A stretch of 64,000 bases of DNA from Bacteroidota bacterium (GCA_039821555.1 JBCBNX010000006.1:1-64000); one strand, 5' to 3'. Counted from the stretch's first letter, positions 33,818-43,313 are shown. Program-made: numbers and translations. Notes: a model not told the origin generated them from the sequence alone.

Positions 33818-35398
33818 ATGCCTCGTTTCCTTCCTCGCCCTTCCTCGCTCCTGAGCGCCGCGCTGCTCGGGGTCGTCCTTCTGCTGGGCGGTTGCGACTC
33901 GCTCTCCGAACTCGACTCGGTCACCGTCGACGGGCGCGTGATCGATCAGAATGGCGACCCGGTGCAGAATGCGCTCGTGGACCTCGTCGCCAACCAGTTC
34001 GTCCGGCAGACCCGTACCGACTCGATAGGGGCCTACGCCTTCTCCTTCGAGATCAGCGACGCGGTCCAGAACACCAACACGACGCAGCAAACACAGCAGG
34101 AAGAGGCCGTCACGGTCTCGATCGAGGCCTCCTTCGGCTCCGCCGTCTCGGCGCCTGTCACCAAGCTCGTCTCCAGCGGGCAGGGCTATACGATGCGGGA
34201 CCTTCAGATCACCATCGCCGAGAACACCGGCGGTCCGGCCGACGGTGGCACGACCGGCGGCGTGGAAGGCACGACGGCAGCGAGCATCACATTCGACGAG
34301 CGCTCGGCGCAGCAGGTGAGCGTCAGCGGGGTCGGCGGCTCCGAGATCGGCAAGCTGATCTTCGTGGTGTTCGACGCCAACGGCAACCCCATCACGAGCG
34401 AGAACGCCGCGTCCGTCCGCGTCCGGATCGACGCCGCGCCGGACGGCCAGGGGGCCGACGGGAGCTTCATCTTCCCCGAGGAAATCCTCACCGACAGCGA
34501 CGGCAAGGCGGAATTCACCTTCACCAGCGGTACCGTCGCTGGCACGGCCCAGATCGTAGCGGAGGTCGTCGACGCCGTCAACCCGGCCGGCAACCCCGTT
34601 CGCACGGCCCCTGTCACCCTCGTCGTGCACGGTGGCCTACCGGACGCCACCCACTTCTCGGTTGTCAACGAGACGCCCAACTTCGGCCCGGCCCTTGAGC
34701 TCTCCGGGCTGACCAACGCGGTCACAGCCTTCGTAGGCGATAAGTATGGCAACCCCGTCGAAGATGGCACGCAGGTCTACTTCACCACCGATCAGGGCAT
34801 CGTCGTCGGGTCCGCACCCACGGATGGCGGCATCGCCAACGTCGAACTCATCTCGGCGCAGCCTCGCCTGGACCGAGGCGGCCCCGGCACCGTCCGGGCG
34901 CGCACGAGCAACGAGAACCAGGAGGTGATCGAGGCTACCACGCGCGTCTTGTTCACGGGCTACCCGATCGTCACGATCCTCGACCAGCGGCAGCAGGAGT
35001 TCGTCGTCTCCGGCGACACGACGGGCGCCACCAACGCCTTCGACAACGTCCCCGACGGCGTGGCCGACACCGTCTTCGTCAGCTCCGTCCGGTTCGACTA
35101 CCGCGTGGCTGACCGGAACACCAACCCCCTCTCGGCAGGCACCACGATCAACGTGACCTCGGAGGGGGAGAACATCGACCAGGCCGGCAATGTGAACGCC
35201 GAAATCTCGCGCCACATCATCGCCTATGGCCCCATCGCAGGCGTGACGGACTACAGCTTCTCGGTCTTCATCAACGACCAGGCGTCGGAGACGGTGCCGG
35301 TCCACGTGGAATCGAAGATCTCGGTGTCAGGACCCAACGGTGAGGGCACGGCCTCGTTCGCGGGCATCGGCCCGATGCGAAGGATCGAGGACCGCTGA
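33818..35398 (+). CDS. Lipoprotein with carboxypeptidase-regulatory-like and invasin/Big-like domains
   Basis: 526 aa from ATG 33818. Lipobox GVVLLLGGC (Cys ~24). The first ~100 residues are a CarboxypepD_reg-like sandwich (VDGRVIDQNGDPVQNALVDL, GAYAFSFEI). Two Big_1-like domains follow (KLIFVVFDANGNPITSENAASVRVRI, and NAVTAFVGDKYGNPVEDGTQVYFTTDQG, partly quoted), the immunoglobulin-like fold of intimin/invasin. Likely a surface adhesin or structural lipoprotein. Two upstream in-frame Mets (33806 and earlier) would place the signal internally. Confidence 0.8.
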   Translation: MPRFLPRPSSLLSAALLGVVLLLGGCDSLSELDSVTVDGRVIDQNGDPVQNALVDLVANQFVRQTRTDSIGAYAFSFEISDAVQNTNTTQQTQQEEAVTVSIEASFGSAVSAPVTKLVSSGQGYTMRDLQITIAENTGGPADGGTTGGVEGTTAASITFDERSAQQVSVSGVGGSEIGKLIFVVFDANGNPITSENAASVRVRIDAAPDGQGADGSFIFPEEILTDSDGKAEFTFTSGTVAGTAQIVAEVVDAVNPAGNPVRTAPVTLVVHGGLPDATHFSVVNETPNFGPALELSGLTNAVTAFVGDKYGNPVEDGTQVYFTTDQGIVVGSAPTDGGIANVELISAQPRLDRGGPGTVRARTSNENQEVIEATTRVLFTGYPIVTILDQRQQEFVVSGDTTGATNAFDNVPDGVADTVFVSSVRFDYRVADRNTNPLSAGTTINVTSEGENIDQAGNVNAEISRHIIAYGPIAGVTDYSFSVFINDQASETVPVHVESKISVSGPNGEGTASFAGIGPMRRIEDR

Positions 35399-35446
35399 CG
35401 GCCCACCGCGTGCTCAGGGGAGCGCTCAGCCCCCGCCACCAAGACG

Positions 35447-35477
35447 AACAGGCCCGCGCTTCGGCGTTGGGCCTGTT
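35447..35477 (+). terminator. Rho-independent terminator
   Basis: AACAGGCCC (35447-35455) pairs with GGGCCTGTT (35469-35477), loop of 13 bases, then TTCTG. It ends the Ig-like lipoprotein transcript before dnaG. Confidence 0.75.
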
Positions 35478-35593
35478 TCTGTGAGAGCCTGCTTTCCGTG
35501 GGAGGAGGCCTAGTTCGGGGGCAGTCGGAGCGACGCCCGCGCACGGTCCGCCGTCTGTGCGGATCTTGGACGGCGCTCGTTGGTCGTCGCCCC

Positions 35594-37603
35594 ATGCCCA
35601 TCCCTGACACCGTCATCGAAGAAGTCCGCCGCTCCGTCGACCTGGTCGACGTGGTGGGCGACTACGTGCGGCTGAAGCGGCGCGGAGGTCGGTTCTTCGG
35701 GCTCTGCCCGTTCCACAACGAAAAGTCGCCCTCGTTCTCTGTCGACCCGGGCGAGAACCTCTACTACTGCTTCGGCTGCCGCCGGGGCGGGGACCTCTTC
35801 AAGTTCGTGCAGGAGGTCGAGGGGATGGAGTTCCTGGAGACGGTGCGGCTGCTCGCCGAGCGCGCCGGCATCGAGATCCCGGAGAGCGAGGGCAAGAGCG
35901 AGGCCGCCAGCGAGCGCGAGGCGCTGCACGGGGTGCTCCGGTTCGCAGCGAGGTTCTACTACGACCAACTTCGCACCGAGGTCGGAAAGCCGGGCCTCGA
36001 CTATTTCGTGCAGCGCGGCTTCAGCAAGAAGACGATCACCGGCTTCGGCCTCGGCTTCGCGCCCGACAGCTGGGACGCGCTCGTGAACGCCGCGCAGGCC
36101 GCGCACTACGCCCCCGACCTGCTCGTCAAGGCCGACCTCGCGCGCGAGGGCAGCCGCGGCGTCTACGACCGCTTCCGGGGCCGCGCGATGTTCCCCATCA
36201 TCAGCCACGTCGGCAAGGTGCTCGGCTTCGGCGGGCGCGTCATCCCCGGCGTCACGCCGCCGTTCAAAGACGGCGACCCGCCGAAGTACCTCAACTCGTC
36301 CGAGACGCCGGTCTACCACAAGTCGAGCGTGCTCTACGGGCTGCGGCAGGCCAAGCAGGCCATCCGCGGCGAGGGCGAGGCGCTACTCGTGGAGGGCTAC
36401 ACCGACGTAATCTCGCTTCACCAGGCAGGCGTCGAGCACGTGGTGGCCAGTAGTGGGACCGCGCTCACCGCCGAGCAGATCCGCCTGGCAGGCCGCTACG
36501 CGCAGGCAATCGTGCTGCTCTACGACGCCGACTCCGCAGGCCTCGACGCCGCCTTGCGCGCCATCGACCTCGTGCTGGGCGAGGGGCTCGGCGTCTTCGC
36601 CGTGGCGCTGCCCGACGGCGCCGACCCCGACGCGTTTGTGCAGCAGTTCGGCGCGGAGGCGTTCCGCAGCGTCCTCCGCGACGACCGGATGGACTTCGTG
36701 GCTTTCCGCGTAGCCGTGGCCAAGCGGCGCGGCGAACTCGACACGCCCGAGGGGCAGAGCCGCGTCGTCCACAGCCTCATGGCGTCCGTGGCGAAGATCC
36801 CCGACCCGATTGTGCAGGAAGGCTATGTCCAGCGCGCCGCTCAACTCCTGCGCGTCCCCGACGCAACGCTGCGCCCGCTTTTCCGCAACGCCCTCGCCGA
36901 GGCGGGCCGTGAGCGTACCCGCTCAGCGCGCCGCGATGGCGCGCGCCGTGACGGGTACGCTCGCGACCAGGTTCGGGGCAACGCTCGCCCGCGCGACGCC
37001 GCCCACCGCAACACAGACGGGCCGCCCCAAGAATCCTGGGCGGAACGGGCGCCGGACCTCACCACGCGGCGGCCCACGCCTCGCCCGGCGGCGTCCCCGG
37101 CCGAGCTGCTGCTCGTCAAGCTCATGCTGGAGCACGGCATGCCCATGGTGGAGCACGTCCTGACCCGCATGGCGCTTACCGAGTTCAGCGAGGGCGGACC
37201 GCAGACCACCATCGAGAAGCTCATCGAGCAGGCGCAGCAGGATCGCATTGAGGCGACGCCGTTCAAGGACGGCACCTTCGGCCCCGCCGTGCAGCAGACC
37301 GTGGCCGAAGCGCTCGTGGAGCGCCACGCCGTGTCCGACAACTGGTCGCGCGTCGGCATCGACGTGAAGGACCCGCACCGCGACCCGTTTGCGGCGGCCA
37401 CGAGCGCGATGCAGGTGCTCAAGCTGCTGCGCCTCGACCAGGCCATCGCCGACGTGCAGCGCCGCATCTTCGCCGCCGACCAGGCAGGCGAGGACCTGCG
37501 CCCGCTCCAGGAACTCATGCTCCGCTACCAGCACATGAAGCGCGACGTGCAAACCGGCGCGTTCCTGGAGTGGGGCGCGGACAGCGACGCCCAAGCAGCC
37601 TGA
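35594..37603 (+). CDS. dnaG: DNA primase
   Basis: 669 aa. Synthesises RNA primers at the replication fork. CHC2 zinc finger C38-x2-H41 and C59-x2-C62 (GLCPFHNEKSPSF, YYCFGCRRGGD), RNAP-like catalytic core with RFRGRAMFPI, and the Toprim domain with LLVEGYTDVISLHQAG and the metal-binding YDADSAGLDAA. The C-terminal ~200 residues are the helicase-binding region, with an Arg-rich linker around 440-500. ATG 35594 aligns with the usual start just before the zinc finger. Confidence 0.97.
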   Translation: MPIPDTVIEEVRRSVDLVDVVGDYVRLKRRGGRFFGLCPFHNEKSPSFSVDPGENLYYCFGCRRGGDLFKFVQEVEGMEFLETVRLLAERAGIEIPESEGKSEAASEREALHGVLRFAARFYYDQLRTEVGKPGLDYFVQRGFSKKTITGFGLGFAPDSWDALVNAAQAAHYAPDLLVKADLAREGSRGVYDRFRGRAMFPIISHVGKVLGFGGRVIPGVTPPFKDGDPPKYLNSSETPVYHKSSVLYGLRQAKQAIRGEGEALLVEGYTDVISLHQAGVEHVVASSGTALTAEQIRLAGRYAQAIVLLYDADSAGLDAALRAIDLVLGEGLGVFAVALPDGADPDAFVQQFGAEAFRSVLRDDRMDFVAFRVAVAKRRGELDTPEGQSRVVHSLMASVAKIPDPIVQEGYVQRAAQLLRVPDATLRPLFRNALAEAGRERTRSARRDGARRDGYARDQVRGNARPRDAAHRNTDGPPQESWAERAPDLTTRRPTPRPAASPAELLLVKLMLEHGMPMVEHVLTRMALTEFSEGGPQTTIEKLIEQAQQDRIEATPFKDGTFGPAVQQTVAEALVERHAVSDNWSRVGIDVKDPHRDPFAAATSAMQVLKLLRLDQAIADVQRRIFAADQAGEDLRPLQELMLRYQHMKRDVQTGAFLEWGADSDAQAA

Positions 37604-37720
37604 GGCCCCGGTGGTCCCCTGACAGCGAGTGCCCGGGTGGCACGGCCGGGCCAGATCGAACTAGATTGAGCACCTCGCGTGTATGCGCATCTTGTTTGTG
37701 CTCTGTCTTTCTCCTGCCCT

Positions 37721-40066
37721 ATGTCCGAGACGCCCGCCCCTCGTCAGGCCCCTGAGACCCCGCCGCCCGGCGCAGAGGCGACCCATGCTGGAACGACCCA
37801 GACCGGGGCCGCCCGCATGCCGGAGACCGAGGGGTCTGACGCCGACGTGCGCTGGGTCAAGTTATACGGCGATCTCTCGGAGCCCATCCGTCTGGAGGCC
37901 GAGCCGCCGCCGCCAGCCCGCTCGCCGACGGTGCCTCGCGCCGTGGTGCCGCAAGACGTCCCGGACAACCCGGACCTAGACGACCCCCGCCTGCTCTTTA
38001 ACCGCGAGCTGTCCTGGCTCGACTTCAACTGGCGCGTGCTCGCCCAGGCGCAGGATGAGCGGCTGCCGCTCCTGGAGCGCGCCCGGTTCATCGCCATCAC
38101 GGAGTCCAACCTCGACGAGTTCTTCCGAAAGCGCGTGGGCGGGCTGAAGCGGCAGCTCGGGGCCGGCGTGCGGATCCCCTCCCCGGACGGCCGCTCGCCC
38201 GGCGAGCAACTCGCGCTCTCGCGGGCCGCCGTCTTGCCCGTGATCGACGCCATCGCGGAGACGTGGGAGCAGGCCATCCGCCCGGCCCTCGCCGAGCGCG
38301 CCGGGGTCCAGATCCACCGCTACGCGGAGCTGTCGAAGAAAGACCGCGCCGCGCTCGACCAGTACTTCCTCGACCAGGTCTTCCCGATCCTGACGCCGCT
38401 TGCCGTCGACCCGGGGCACCCGTTCCCGTTCATCTCGAACCTGTCGCTCTCGCTCGCGATCCTCGTCCGGCATCCGGTGCGGGGTACGGAGCACTTCGCG
38501 CGGCTCAAGGTGCCGCCCAGGCGCGGTCGCTGGGTGCCACTCCCGGACCGTCCCCATGAGGTTGTCCCGCTCGAAGACCTCATCCGGCACAACGCGCACG
38601 TGCTCTTCCGCGGCATGGAGGTCGTGGCCGTGCACGCCTTCCGCGTCACGCGCAACGCTGACCTCCGGCGCAACGAGGAGGAAGCCGACGACCTGCTCGC
38701 GATGATCTCCGAAGAGGTCCGCGAGCGCCGCTTCGCCGATGTGGTCCGCCTCGAAGTGGAGGCCGCGATGCCGCAGCGCGTGCGCCACCTGCTCATGCGC
38801 GAGCTCGAACTCGACGCCGCCGACGTCTACGAGTCGCGCACGCTGCTCAACCTCACCGACCTACACGGCATCGCCGACTTCGACCTGCCGACCCATCGCT
38901 TCCCCGACTGGGAGCCGACGGTGCCGGTCCGCCTCCGCCACCGAGGCGCGAGCGAAGAGGAGGCCGACATCTTCACCGCCATCCGCGCGGGCGATCTGCT
39001 CGTCCACCACCCGTTCGAGTCGTTCGCGGCGAGCGTCCAGCGGTTCATCGAAGAGGCCGCCGATGACCCGAAGGTGCTCGCGATCAAGCTCACGCTCTAC
39101 CGCACCAGCAAGGGCTCGCCCATTATCGACGCGCTCAAGCGGGCCGCCGAGAACGGCAAGCTCGTCGCCGCGCTCGTGGAGCTGAAGGCGCGCTTCGACG
39201 AAGAGAACAACATTGAGTGGGCGCAGCAGCTCGAAAAGGCGGGCGTCCATGTCACCTACGGCCTCGTCGGGCTGAAGACGCACACCAAGACGACGCTCGT
39301 GATCCGCGAGGAGGAGGACGGCCTGCGCACCTACTGCCACATCGGCACGGGCAACTACAACCCGAAGACCGCACGGCTCTACACCGACCTCGGCCTGCTC
39401 ACCTGCGACCCCGTCGTCGGGCGCGACCTCGTGAGCCTCTTCCACGTCCTCACGGGCTACGCCTACGAGCAGGAGTATGAGCGGCTGCTCATCGCCCCGC
39501 GCGCCATGCGCCCGGCGTTCTACGCGCTCATCGATCGGGAAATTGAAATCGTCCGCTCCGGCAAACGGGGCCGCATCGTGGCGAAGATGAACGCCCTGGA
39601 CGATGTGGGGATGATCCAGAAGCTCTACGCAGCCAGCCAGGCGGGCGTCGAGATCGACCTGATCGTGCGCGGGCACTGCCGCCTGCGTCCTGGCCTCCCC
39701 GGCGTCTCGGAGAACATCCGCCTCTGCTCGATCCTGGGGCGCTTCCTGGAGCACAGCCGCATCTACTACTTCCACAACGACGGCCAGCCAGAGCTCTTCA
39801 CCGGCTCCGCCGACTGGCAGCGCCGCAACCTCGACGACCGCGTCGAGGCCATCGCGCCCGTCCTCGACCCGCACCTGCAGGGGCGGCTCGTCAGCACGCT
39901 GAAGTGCTGCCTGGAAGACAACCGACTCGCGTGGGACCTACGGCAGGACGGCCACTACGTCCAGCGTCATCCCGCCGAGGGCGAGCCGGTCCGCGCGCTC
40001 CACGATAGGCTGATGAAGCGTGCCCTCGCCCGCCAGCTGGAAGACGACGCCACGTGGGTGCTATAG
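37721..40066 (+). CDS. ppk1: Polyphosphate kinase 1
   Basis: 781 aa. Makes polyphosphate from ATP. Conserved LLFNRELSWLDFNWRVLAQA at about 88-107, then the head domain, the phosphohistidine loop THTKTTLVIRE ... CHIGTGNYNPKTARLYTDLG with His540, and the second essential His678 (FLEHSRIYYF). It has an N-terminal extension of ~85 residues rich in Pro, Ala and Thr that is absent from the E. coli enzyme. Start ATG 37721; an in-frame GTG at 37679 is disfavoured. Confidence 0.96.
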   Translation: MSETPAPRQAPETPPPGAEATHAGTTQTGAARMPETEGSDADVRWVKLYGDLSEPIRLEAEPPPPARSPTVPRAVVPQDVPDNPDLDDPRLLFNRELSWLDFNWRVLAQAQDERLPLLERARFIAITESNLDEFFRKRVGGLKRQLGAGVRIPSPDGRSPGEQLALSRAAVLPVIDAIAETWEQAIRPALAERAGVQIHRYAELSKKDRAALDQYFLDQVFPILTPLAVDPGHPFPFISNLSLSLAILVRHPVRGTEHFARLKVPPRRGRWVPLPDRPHEVVPLEDLIRHNAHVLFRGMEVVAVHAFRVTRNADLRRNEEEADDLLAMISEEVRERRFADVVRLEVEAAMPQRVRHLLMRELELDAADVYESRTLLNLTDLHGIADFDLPTHRFPDWEPTVPVRLRHRGASEEEADIFTAIRAGDLLVHHPFESFAASVQRFIEEAADDPKVLAIKLTLYRTSKGSPIIDALKRAAENGKLVAALVELKARFDEENNIEWAQQLEKAGVHVTYGLVGLKTHTKTTLVIREEEDGLRTYCHIGTGNYNPKTARLYTDLGLLTCDPVVGRDLVSLFHVLTGYAYEQEYERLLIAPRAMRPAFYALIDREIEIVRSGKRGRIVAKMNALDDVGMIQKLYAASQAGVEIDLIVRGHCRLRPGLPGVSENIRLCSILGRFLEHSRIYYFHNDGQPELFTGSADWQRRNLDDRVEAIAPVLDPHLQGRLVSTLKCCLEDNRLAWDLRQDGHYVQRHPAEGEPVRALHDRLMKRALARQLEDDATWVL

Positions 40067-40100
40067 CACAGTACCGCGCTCCGCAGGCAATGCCCCCGGT

Positions 40101-40721
40101 TTAGGCTGCGATGGCGATGGACCGGTCGCACAGCGCCGCCTCGGCCGGGTCGTTCGTGGCCACGACGACGAGCGTGCCTGCAGCTTGCTGCCCGGCGACG
40201 ATGTTCCGAATCAGCGTGCGGCCCTCCGCATCGAGCGTCGCGCCGGGTTCGTCGAGGAGCAGCACCCGCGGCGCGGCGAGGAGCGCCGTAGCGAGGCGGA
40301 GCCGCTGTTGCATGCCGGAGGAAAAGGTCCCCACGCGGTCGTCAGCGCGGGGGCCGAGGCCGACGCGGTCGAGCAGGGCGAGGATGGGCGCATCGTGCAG
40401 GCCGCGAGCCTCGGCAAGGAAGGCGAGCGTCTCGCGGGCGCTGTAGCCGTCGTAGAGGCCGAGGTAGGGGCCTGCCAGGCCAACGCGACGCGGGCGCTGC
40501 GCCGTCGGCACGTCCGCGCCGTCGAGCACGAGGCGGACGGTGCCACGCACGGGCGAGACGAGGCCCGCGAGGATCTTCAGCAGCGTCGATTTGCCAGAGC
40601 CGTTCGCGCCCGTCACCGCGAGCGAGGTACCGCCCGCCACCTCGAACGATAGCGCGCGGAAGAGCACGCGCCGTCCGTAGCGCATCGCAAGAGTGTCGAC
40701 GTGGAGGTGGGTGTCAGGCAT
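40101..40721 (-). CDS. ABC transporter ATP-binding protein, CcmA-like
   Basis: 206 aa. Walker A GANGSGKST, signature FSSGMQQRLRLA, Walker B VLLLDEPGATLD, H-loop replaced by ATND. The small size and the phrases LKILAGLVSPVRG and RETLAFLAEARGL resemble the CcmA subunit of the cytochrome c maturation haem exporter. No ccmB or ccmC gene is adjacent, so the assignment rests on similarity alone; other ABC families remain possible. Confidence 0.75.
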   Translation of the reverse strand: MPDTHLHVDTLAMRYGRRVLFRALSFEVAGGTSLAVTGANGSGKSTLLKILAGLVSPVRGTVRLVLDGADVPTAQRPRRVGLAGPYLGLYDGYSARETLAFLAEARGLHDAPILALLDRVGLGPRADDRVGTFSSGMQQRLRLATALLAAPRVLLLDEPGATLDAEGRTLIRNIVAGQQAAGTLVVVATNDPAEAALCDRSIAIAA

Positions 40722-40837
40722 GGAGCGGAGGAGTAGGCGCGGAAGCTACACCCAGCAACAGCGGCGGCTGCGAGGGGAGCGGGGCACGAAGGCGAAGCGC
40801 GAGCGAAACCGCAGGACGGGCGCGGGGTAGGGCGTGC

Positions 40838-41344
40838 ATGTTCCGCCTCTTTGCGCTCCTCGTTTCCATGCCTGCTGCGTTGTACGCGCAGCCGACCGAC
40901 GCTTTGGCCCGGCTGGACGCTGTGGCCCGGCTGGACGCTGTGGACGGCAGCGGCGTGACGGGGCAGGTCATCGCGCAGCGCATGGGCGAAGGCACACGGC
41001 TCCTCGCCCGCGTCGACGGCCTCGCGCCGGGTGAATATGGCTTTCACGTGGTCGACGCCGTCGCCTGCGCGGCCGTGCCCGGCGCCCCCACGTTCGACAC
41101 GCGGGACCGCCCCCACGGGGGACCGCTTGCGCCGGCCGAAGCGCGCCGCCCCGGCGACCTCGGCAACCTCCGCATCCGCCACCGCGACCCCGTCGGGCGC
41201 TACGACCGCATCGTGCCCGACCTCCCGTTCGACCGCGCGCTCGGCCTCGCCGTCGTCGTCCGTGCGGGCCTCGACGACCTCCACACGCAGCCGCTCGGTA
41301 ATGCCGGGCCAGCCGTTGCGTGCGGTCTCATCGAGGTAGAGTAA
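40838..41344 (+). CDS. Exported Cu/Zn superoxide-dismutase-fold protein lacking most metal ligands
   Basis: 168 aa with a signal peptide (MFRLFALLVSMPAALYAQ). The fold is recognisable: DGLAPGEYGFH (usually GxHGFHxH), RPHGGP at 91-96, GDLGNL at 106-111, GNAGPAVACGLIEV at the end, and the Cys77/Cys162 pair. But of the ligands only His70, His93 and Asp107 remain. The second copper His is Val72, the bridging His block (GGHFNP) is GAPTFD, the next zinc His is replaced near Pro105, and the C-terminal copper His is Arg142. It should not bind copper normally. An exact 18-bp duplication (40905-40940) makes LARLDAVARLDAV after the signal peptide. The stop overlaps the next start (TAATG). Confidence 0.75.
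   Translation: MFRLFALLVSMPAALYAQPTDALARLDAVARLDAVDGSGVTGQVIAQRMGEGTRLLARVDGLAPGEYGFHVVDAVACAAVPGAPTFDTRDRPHGGPLAPAEARRPGDLGNLRIRHRDPVGRYDRIVPDLPFDRALGLAVVVRAGLDDLHTQPLGNAGPAVACGLIEVE
40905..40940. repeat. In-frame 18-bp tandem duplication in the SOD-like gene
   Basis: TGGCCCGGCTGGACGCTG at 40905-40922 and 40923-40940, exact. Confidence 0.9.
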
Positions 41345-42162
41345 TGCGCGCCAGATCGCTACTCCTCGCCTCGCTGGTGCTCCTCGCAGGCTGCGCCGAG
41401 ACGGCGTCTACGGACCCGGCATCGTCGGCGGGGATCACAGATGCCGTCCTCGCCGCCGCGCTCGATTCGCTCGACACGGTCATGCAGAGGCAGCATGCCG
41501 CGCTGGAGCGCATCCGCCCCCTCGACAACGAGGAGCAACGCCGCCTACGCGACCGGCCCTACCGCCCGTCGTACAGCGCGCACCTCGCCGCAGGCCGACG
41601 TCTCGGCGTGGCTCCAGTCTCCTCCGACACGGAGTTGCAACAGCATCTTGAAGCCGGGCGACTCGTGCCACTCGTCGATACGGAGCACTACACGGTCGTC
41701 GTGCTGGAGCACTCGGCGCCGTTCGTCACGCCTGCTGCGATTGAGGCCCTCGCTGAAATCGGGCGTCGCTTCCAGAGACGGCTCGCCGAGCAGGGCCTGC
41801 CGCCGTTCCGCTACGCCATCTCGTCGGCCCTGCGCACGGGGGCGAGCCAGGCCGACCTCCGCAAGGTCAACCGCAACGCCACCTCAGGCACGTCGAGCCA
41901 CGAGTACGGCACGTGCGTCGACCTCGTGTACACGCGCTATTTCTACCACCCGACCGCGCCCGACAGCACAGCAGCGCCTCTTGACGCATTTGTGCACCGC
42001 GCTCGCGAGCGCGAGACGGCGCTGCTGACCGGCGCGTACTGGGACCACCTCTCGGGACTGATGGGGCGCGTTCTCGCCGAGATGCAGGCCGAGGGCACCT
42101 GGCACGTGCTGCTCGAAGAGCGCCAGCCGGTGTACCACATCACACTCAATCGCCCATTGTAG
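41344..42162 (+). CDS. DUF5715 lipoprotein, peptidase M15-like
   Basis: 272 aa from ATG 41344, which overlaps the previous stop by one base. Lipobox LASLVLLAGC (Cys ~17). The motif ISSALRTGASQADLRKVNRNA followed by SGTSSHEYGTCVDLVYTRY, and the downstream WHVLLEE, corresponds to the SxHxxGxAxD and WH zinc-site motifs of the M15/VanY D,D-carboxypeptidase fold, as in DUF5715 proteins. It probably acts on peptidoglycan at the outer membrane. Translational coupling with the SOD-like gene is likely. Confidence 0.75.
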   Translation: MRARSLLLASLVLLAGCAETASTDPASSAGITDAVLAAALDSLDTVMQRQHAALERIRPLDNEEQRRLRDRPYRPSYSAHLAAGRRLGVAPVSSDTELQQHLEAGRLVPLVDTEHYTVVVLEHSAPFVTPAAIEALAEIGRRFQRRLAEQGLPPFRYAISSALRTGASQADLRKVNRNATSGTSSHEYGTCVDLVYTRYFYHPTAPDSTAAPLDAFVHRARERETALLTGAYWDHLSGLMGRVLAEMQAEGTWHVLLEERQPVYHITLNRPL

Positions 42163-42275
42163 GGCGTGCGGCGGTGCTACAGGGTGAGGCGGTGTTGCGG
42201 TGCTTTAAGCTTGATACGACGACTAGGTAGAGGCACCTTCGCCTCACCGCCTCACCGCCTCACCGCCTCACCGCG
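42163..42275. other. Convergent spacer with GCCTCACC tandem repeats
   Basis: GGTGAGGCGGTG at 42183-42194 is the complement of the GCCTCACC array at 42241-42272 (four exact units), so a large hairpin may form between the two converging genes. Confidence 0.7.
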
Positions 42276-43244
42276 CTAGGCTGCCACGACCGGGTCCCTC
42301 AGCGCCGGGAGCGACGCTTCGAGGTGGGTGCGGCGCGACTCGTACTGCGGCGGCAGCTTGAGCGCGGTGCCGAGCGTCGACAGGTCCTCGTCGATGAGAA
42401 AGCCCGGCGGGTCGGTGGCGACCTCGAAGAGCACGCCGCTCGGCTCGCGGAAGTAGAGCGAGCGGAAGTAGTTGCGGTCCTGCACGGTCGTGACGCCGAG
42501 GCCGAGGCTCATCAGCTGCTCGCGGACGGTCGCCTGCGTCTCGTCGTCGGGCGTGCGGAAAGCGACGTGGTGCGTCGTGCCATGGCCAGAGCGCCCGCGC
42601 GTCGTGATCTGGTCGGGGGTGAGCAGGTCGATGTGAACCGCGCCCTCGCCCGCGACGGTGAAGCGCGTGCGGTGGCTCTCCGTCGCGCGTTCCTCATAGC
42701 CAAACACGTCGGTGAGGATGCGCGCCGTCTCTGCGGGGCGGTCGACGAGGAGCGTCGCGCTGTGGAAGCGGCGGATGGCCGCTTCGGCGTCGACAGGGCC
42801 ATCGGTCCAGACACGCTCGGTCTCGTTCGACTCGGCGGTCAGGCCGACCGTCTCGATGAGTTCGAACGGCATGCCGTCGGCGTCGCGGAAGGCGAGCACG
42901 CGCTGGCCGAAGCGCTCCGTCGGCACGTCGAAGTCGACGGCGAGGTCGGCGAAGCGGTTCATCCAGGCGTCGAGGGCCCCCGTGGGGACGGCGAAGGCCG
43001 TCGCGATCGACTCGCCGACGCCAAGCTTGCCTGCCGCCGCCATCGGGAACGGGAAGAAGGTGAGGATTGAGCCGGGCGTGCCGACGCGGTCGCCGTAGTA
43101 GAGGTGGTAGACATCAGGCGCATCGAAGTTGACGGTGCGCTTGACGAGCCGGAGGCCGAGCGTGCCGACGTGGAAGTCGAGGTTGCGCTGGGGCGGCCCG
43201 GCGAGGGCGGTGACGTGGTGCAGGCCCGTGATTGGCGTTGACAT
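42276..43244 (-). CDS. VOC-family ring-cleaving dioxygenase (MhqO-like)
   Basis: 322 aa from ATG 43244. Two VOC (vicinal oxygen chelate) repeats: ITGLHHVTALAGPPQRNLDFHVGTLGLRLVKRTVNFDAPDVYHLYYGD (partly quoted) and FHSATLLVDRP, then GTTHHVAFRTPDDETQATVR and FREPSGVLFEVATDPPGF, giving metal ligands His, His and Glu. The arrangement matches the MhqO/LinE-like hydroquinone or extradiol dioxygenases used for quinone detoxification. A palindrome-like site lies 29 bases upstream (43273-43288). Confidence 0.88.
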   Translation of the reverse strand: MSTPITGLHHVTALAGPPQRNLDFHVGTLGLRLVKRTVNFDAPDVYHLYYGDRVGTPGSILTFFPFPMAAAGKLGVGESIATAFAVPTGALDAWMNRFADLAVDFDVPTERFGQRVLAFRDADGMPFELIETVGLTAESNETERVWTDGPVDAEAAIRRFHSATLLVDRPAETARILTDVFGYEERATESHRTRFTVAGEGAVHIDLLTPDQITTRGRSGHGTTHHVAFRTPDDETQATVREQLMSLGLGVTTVQDRNYFRSLYFREPSGVLFEVATDPPGFLIDEDLSTLGTALKLPPQYESRRTHLEASLPALRDPVVAA

Positions 43245-43272
43245 GGCAAATAGGGGCTGGATGAAAGAATTT

Positions 43273-43288
43273 AATTGTTGTAACAAAT
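43273..43288 (-). promoter_or_regulatory. Palindrome upstream of the VOC dioxygenase gene
   Basis: AATTGTT-GT-AACAAAT (43273-43288) is symmetric except for one pair and lies in the only AT-rich stretch here, as expected for a repressor site overlapping a promoter. Confidence 0.35.
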
Positions 43289-43313
43289 AAAAGAGATGAG
43301 GTTCCCAACGTGT

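Noticed and set aside
42241..42272. Tandem GCCTCACC array as a CRISPR
   Set aside because: No spacers and an 8-base unit; the 17-bp array at 11575 likewise has no spacers, and no cas gene is near.
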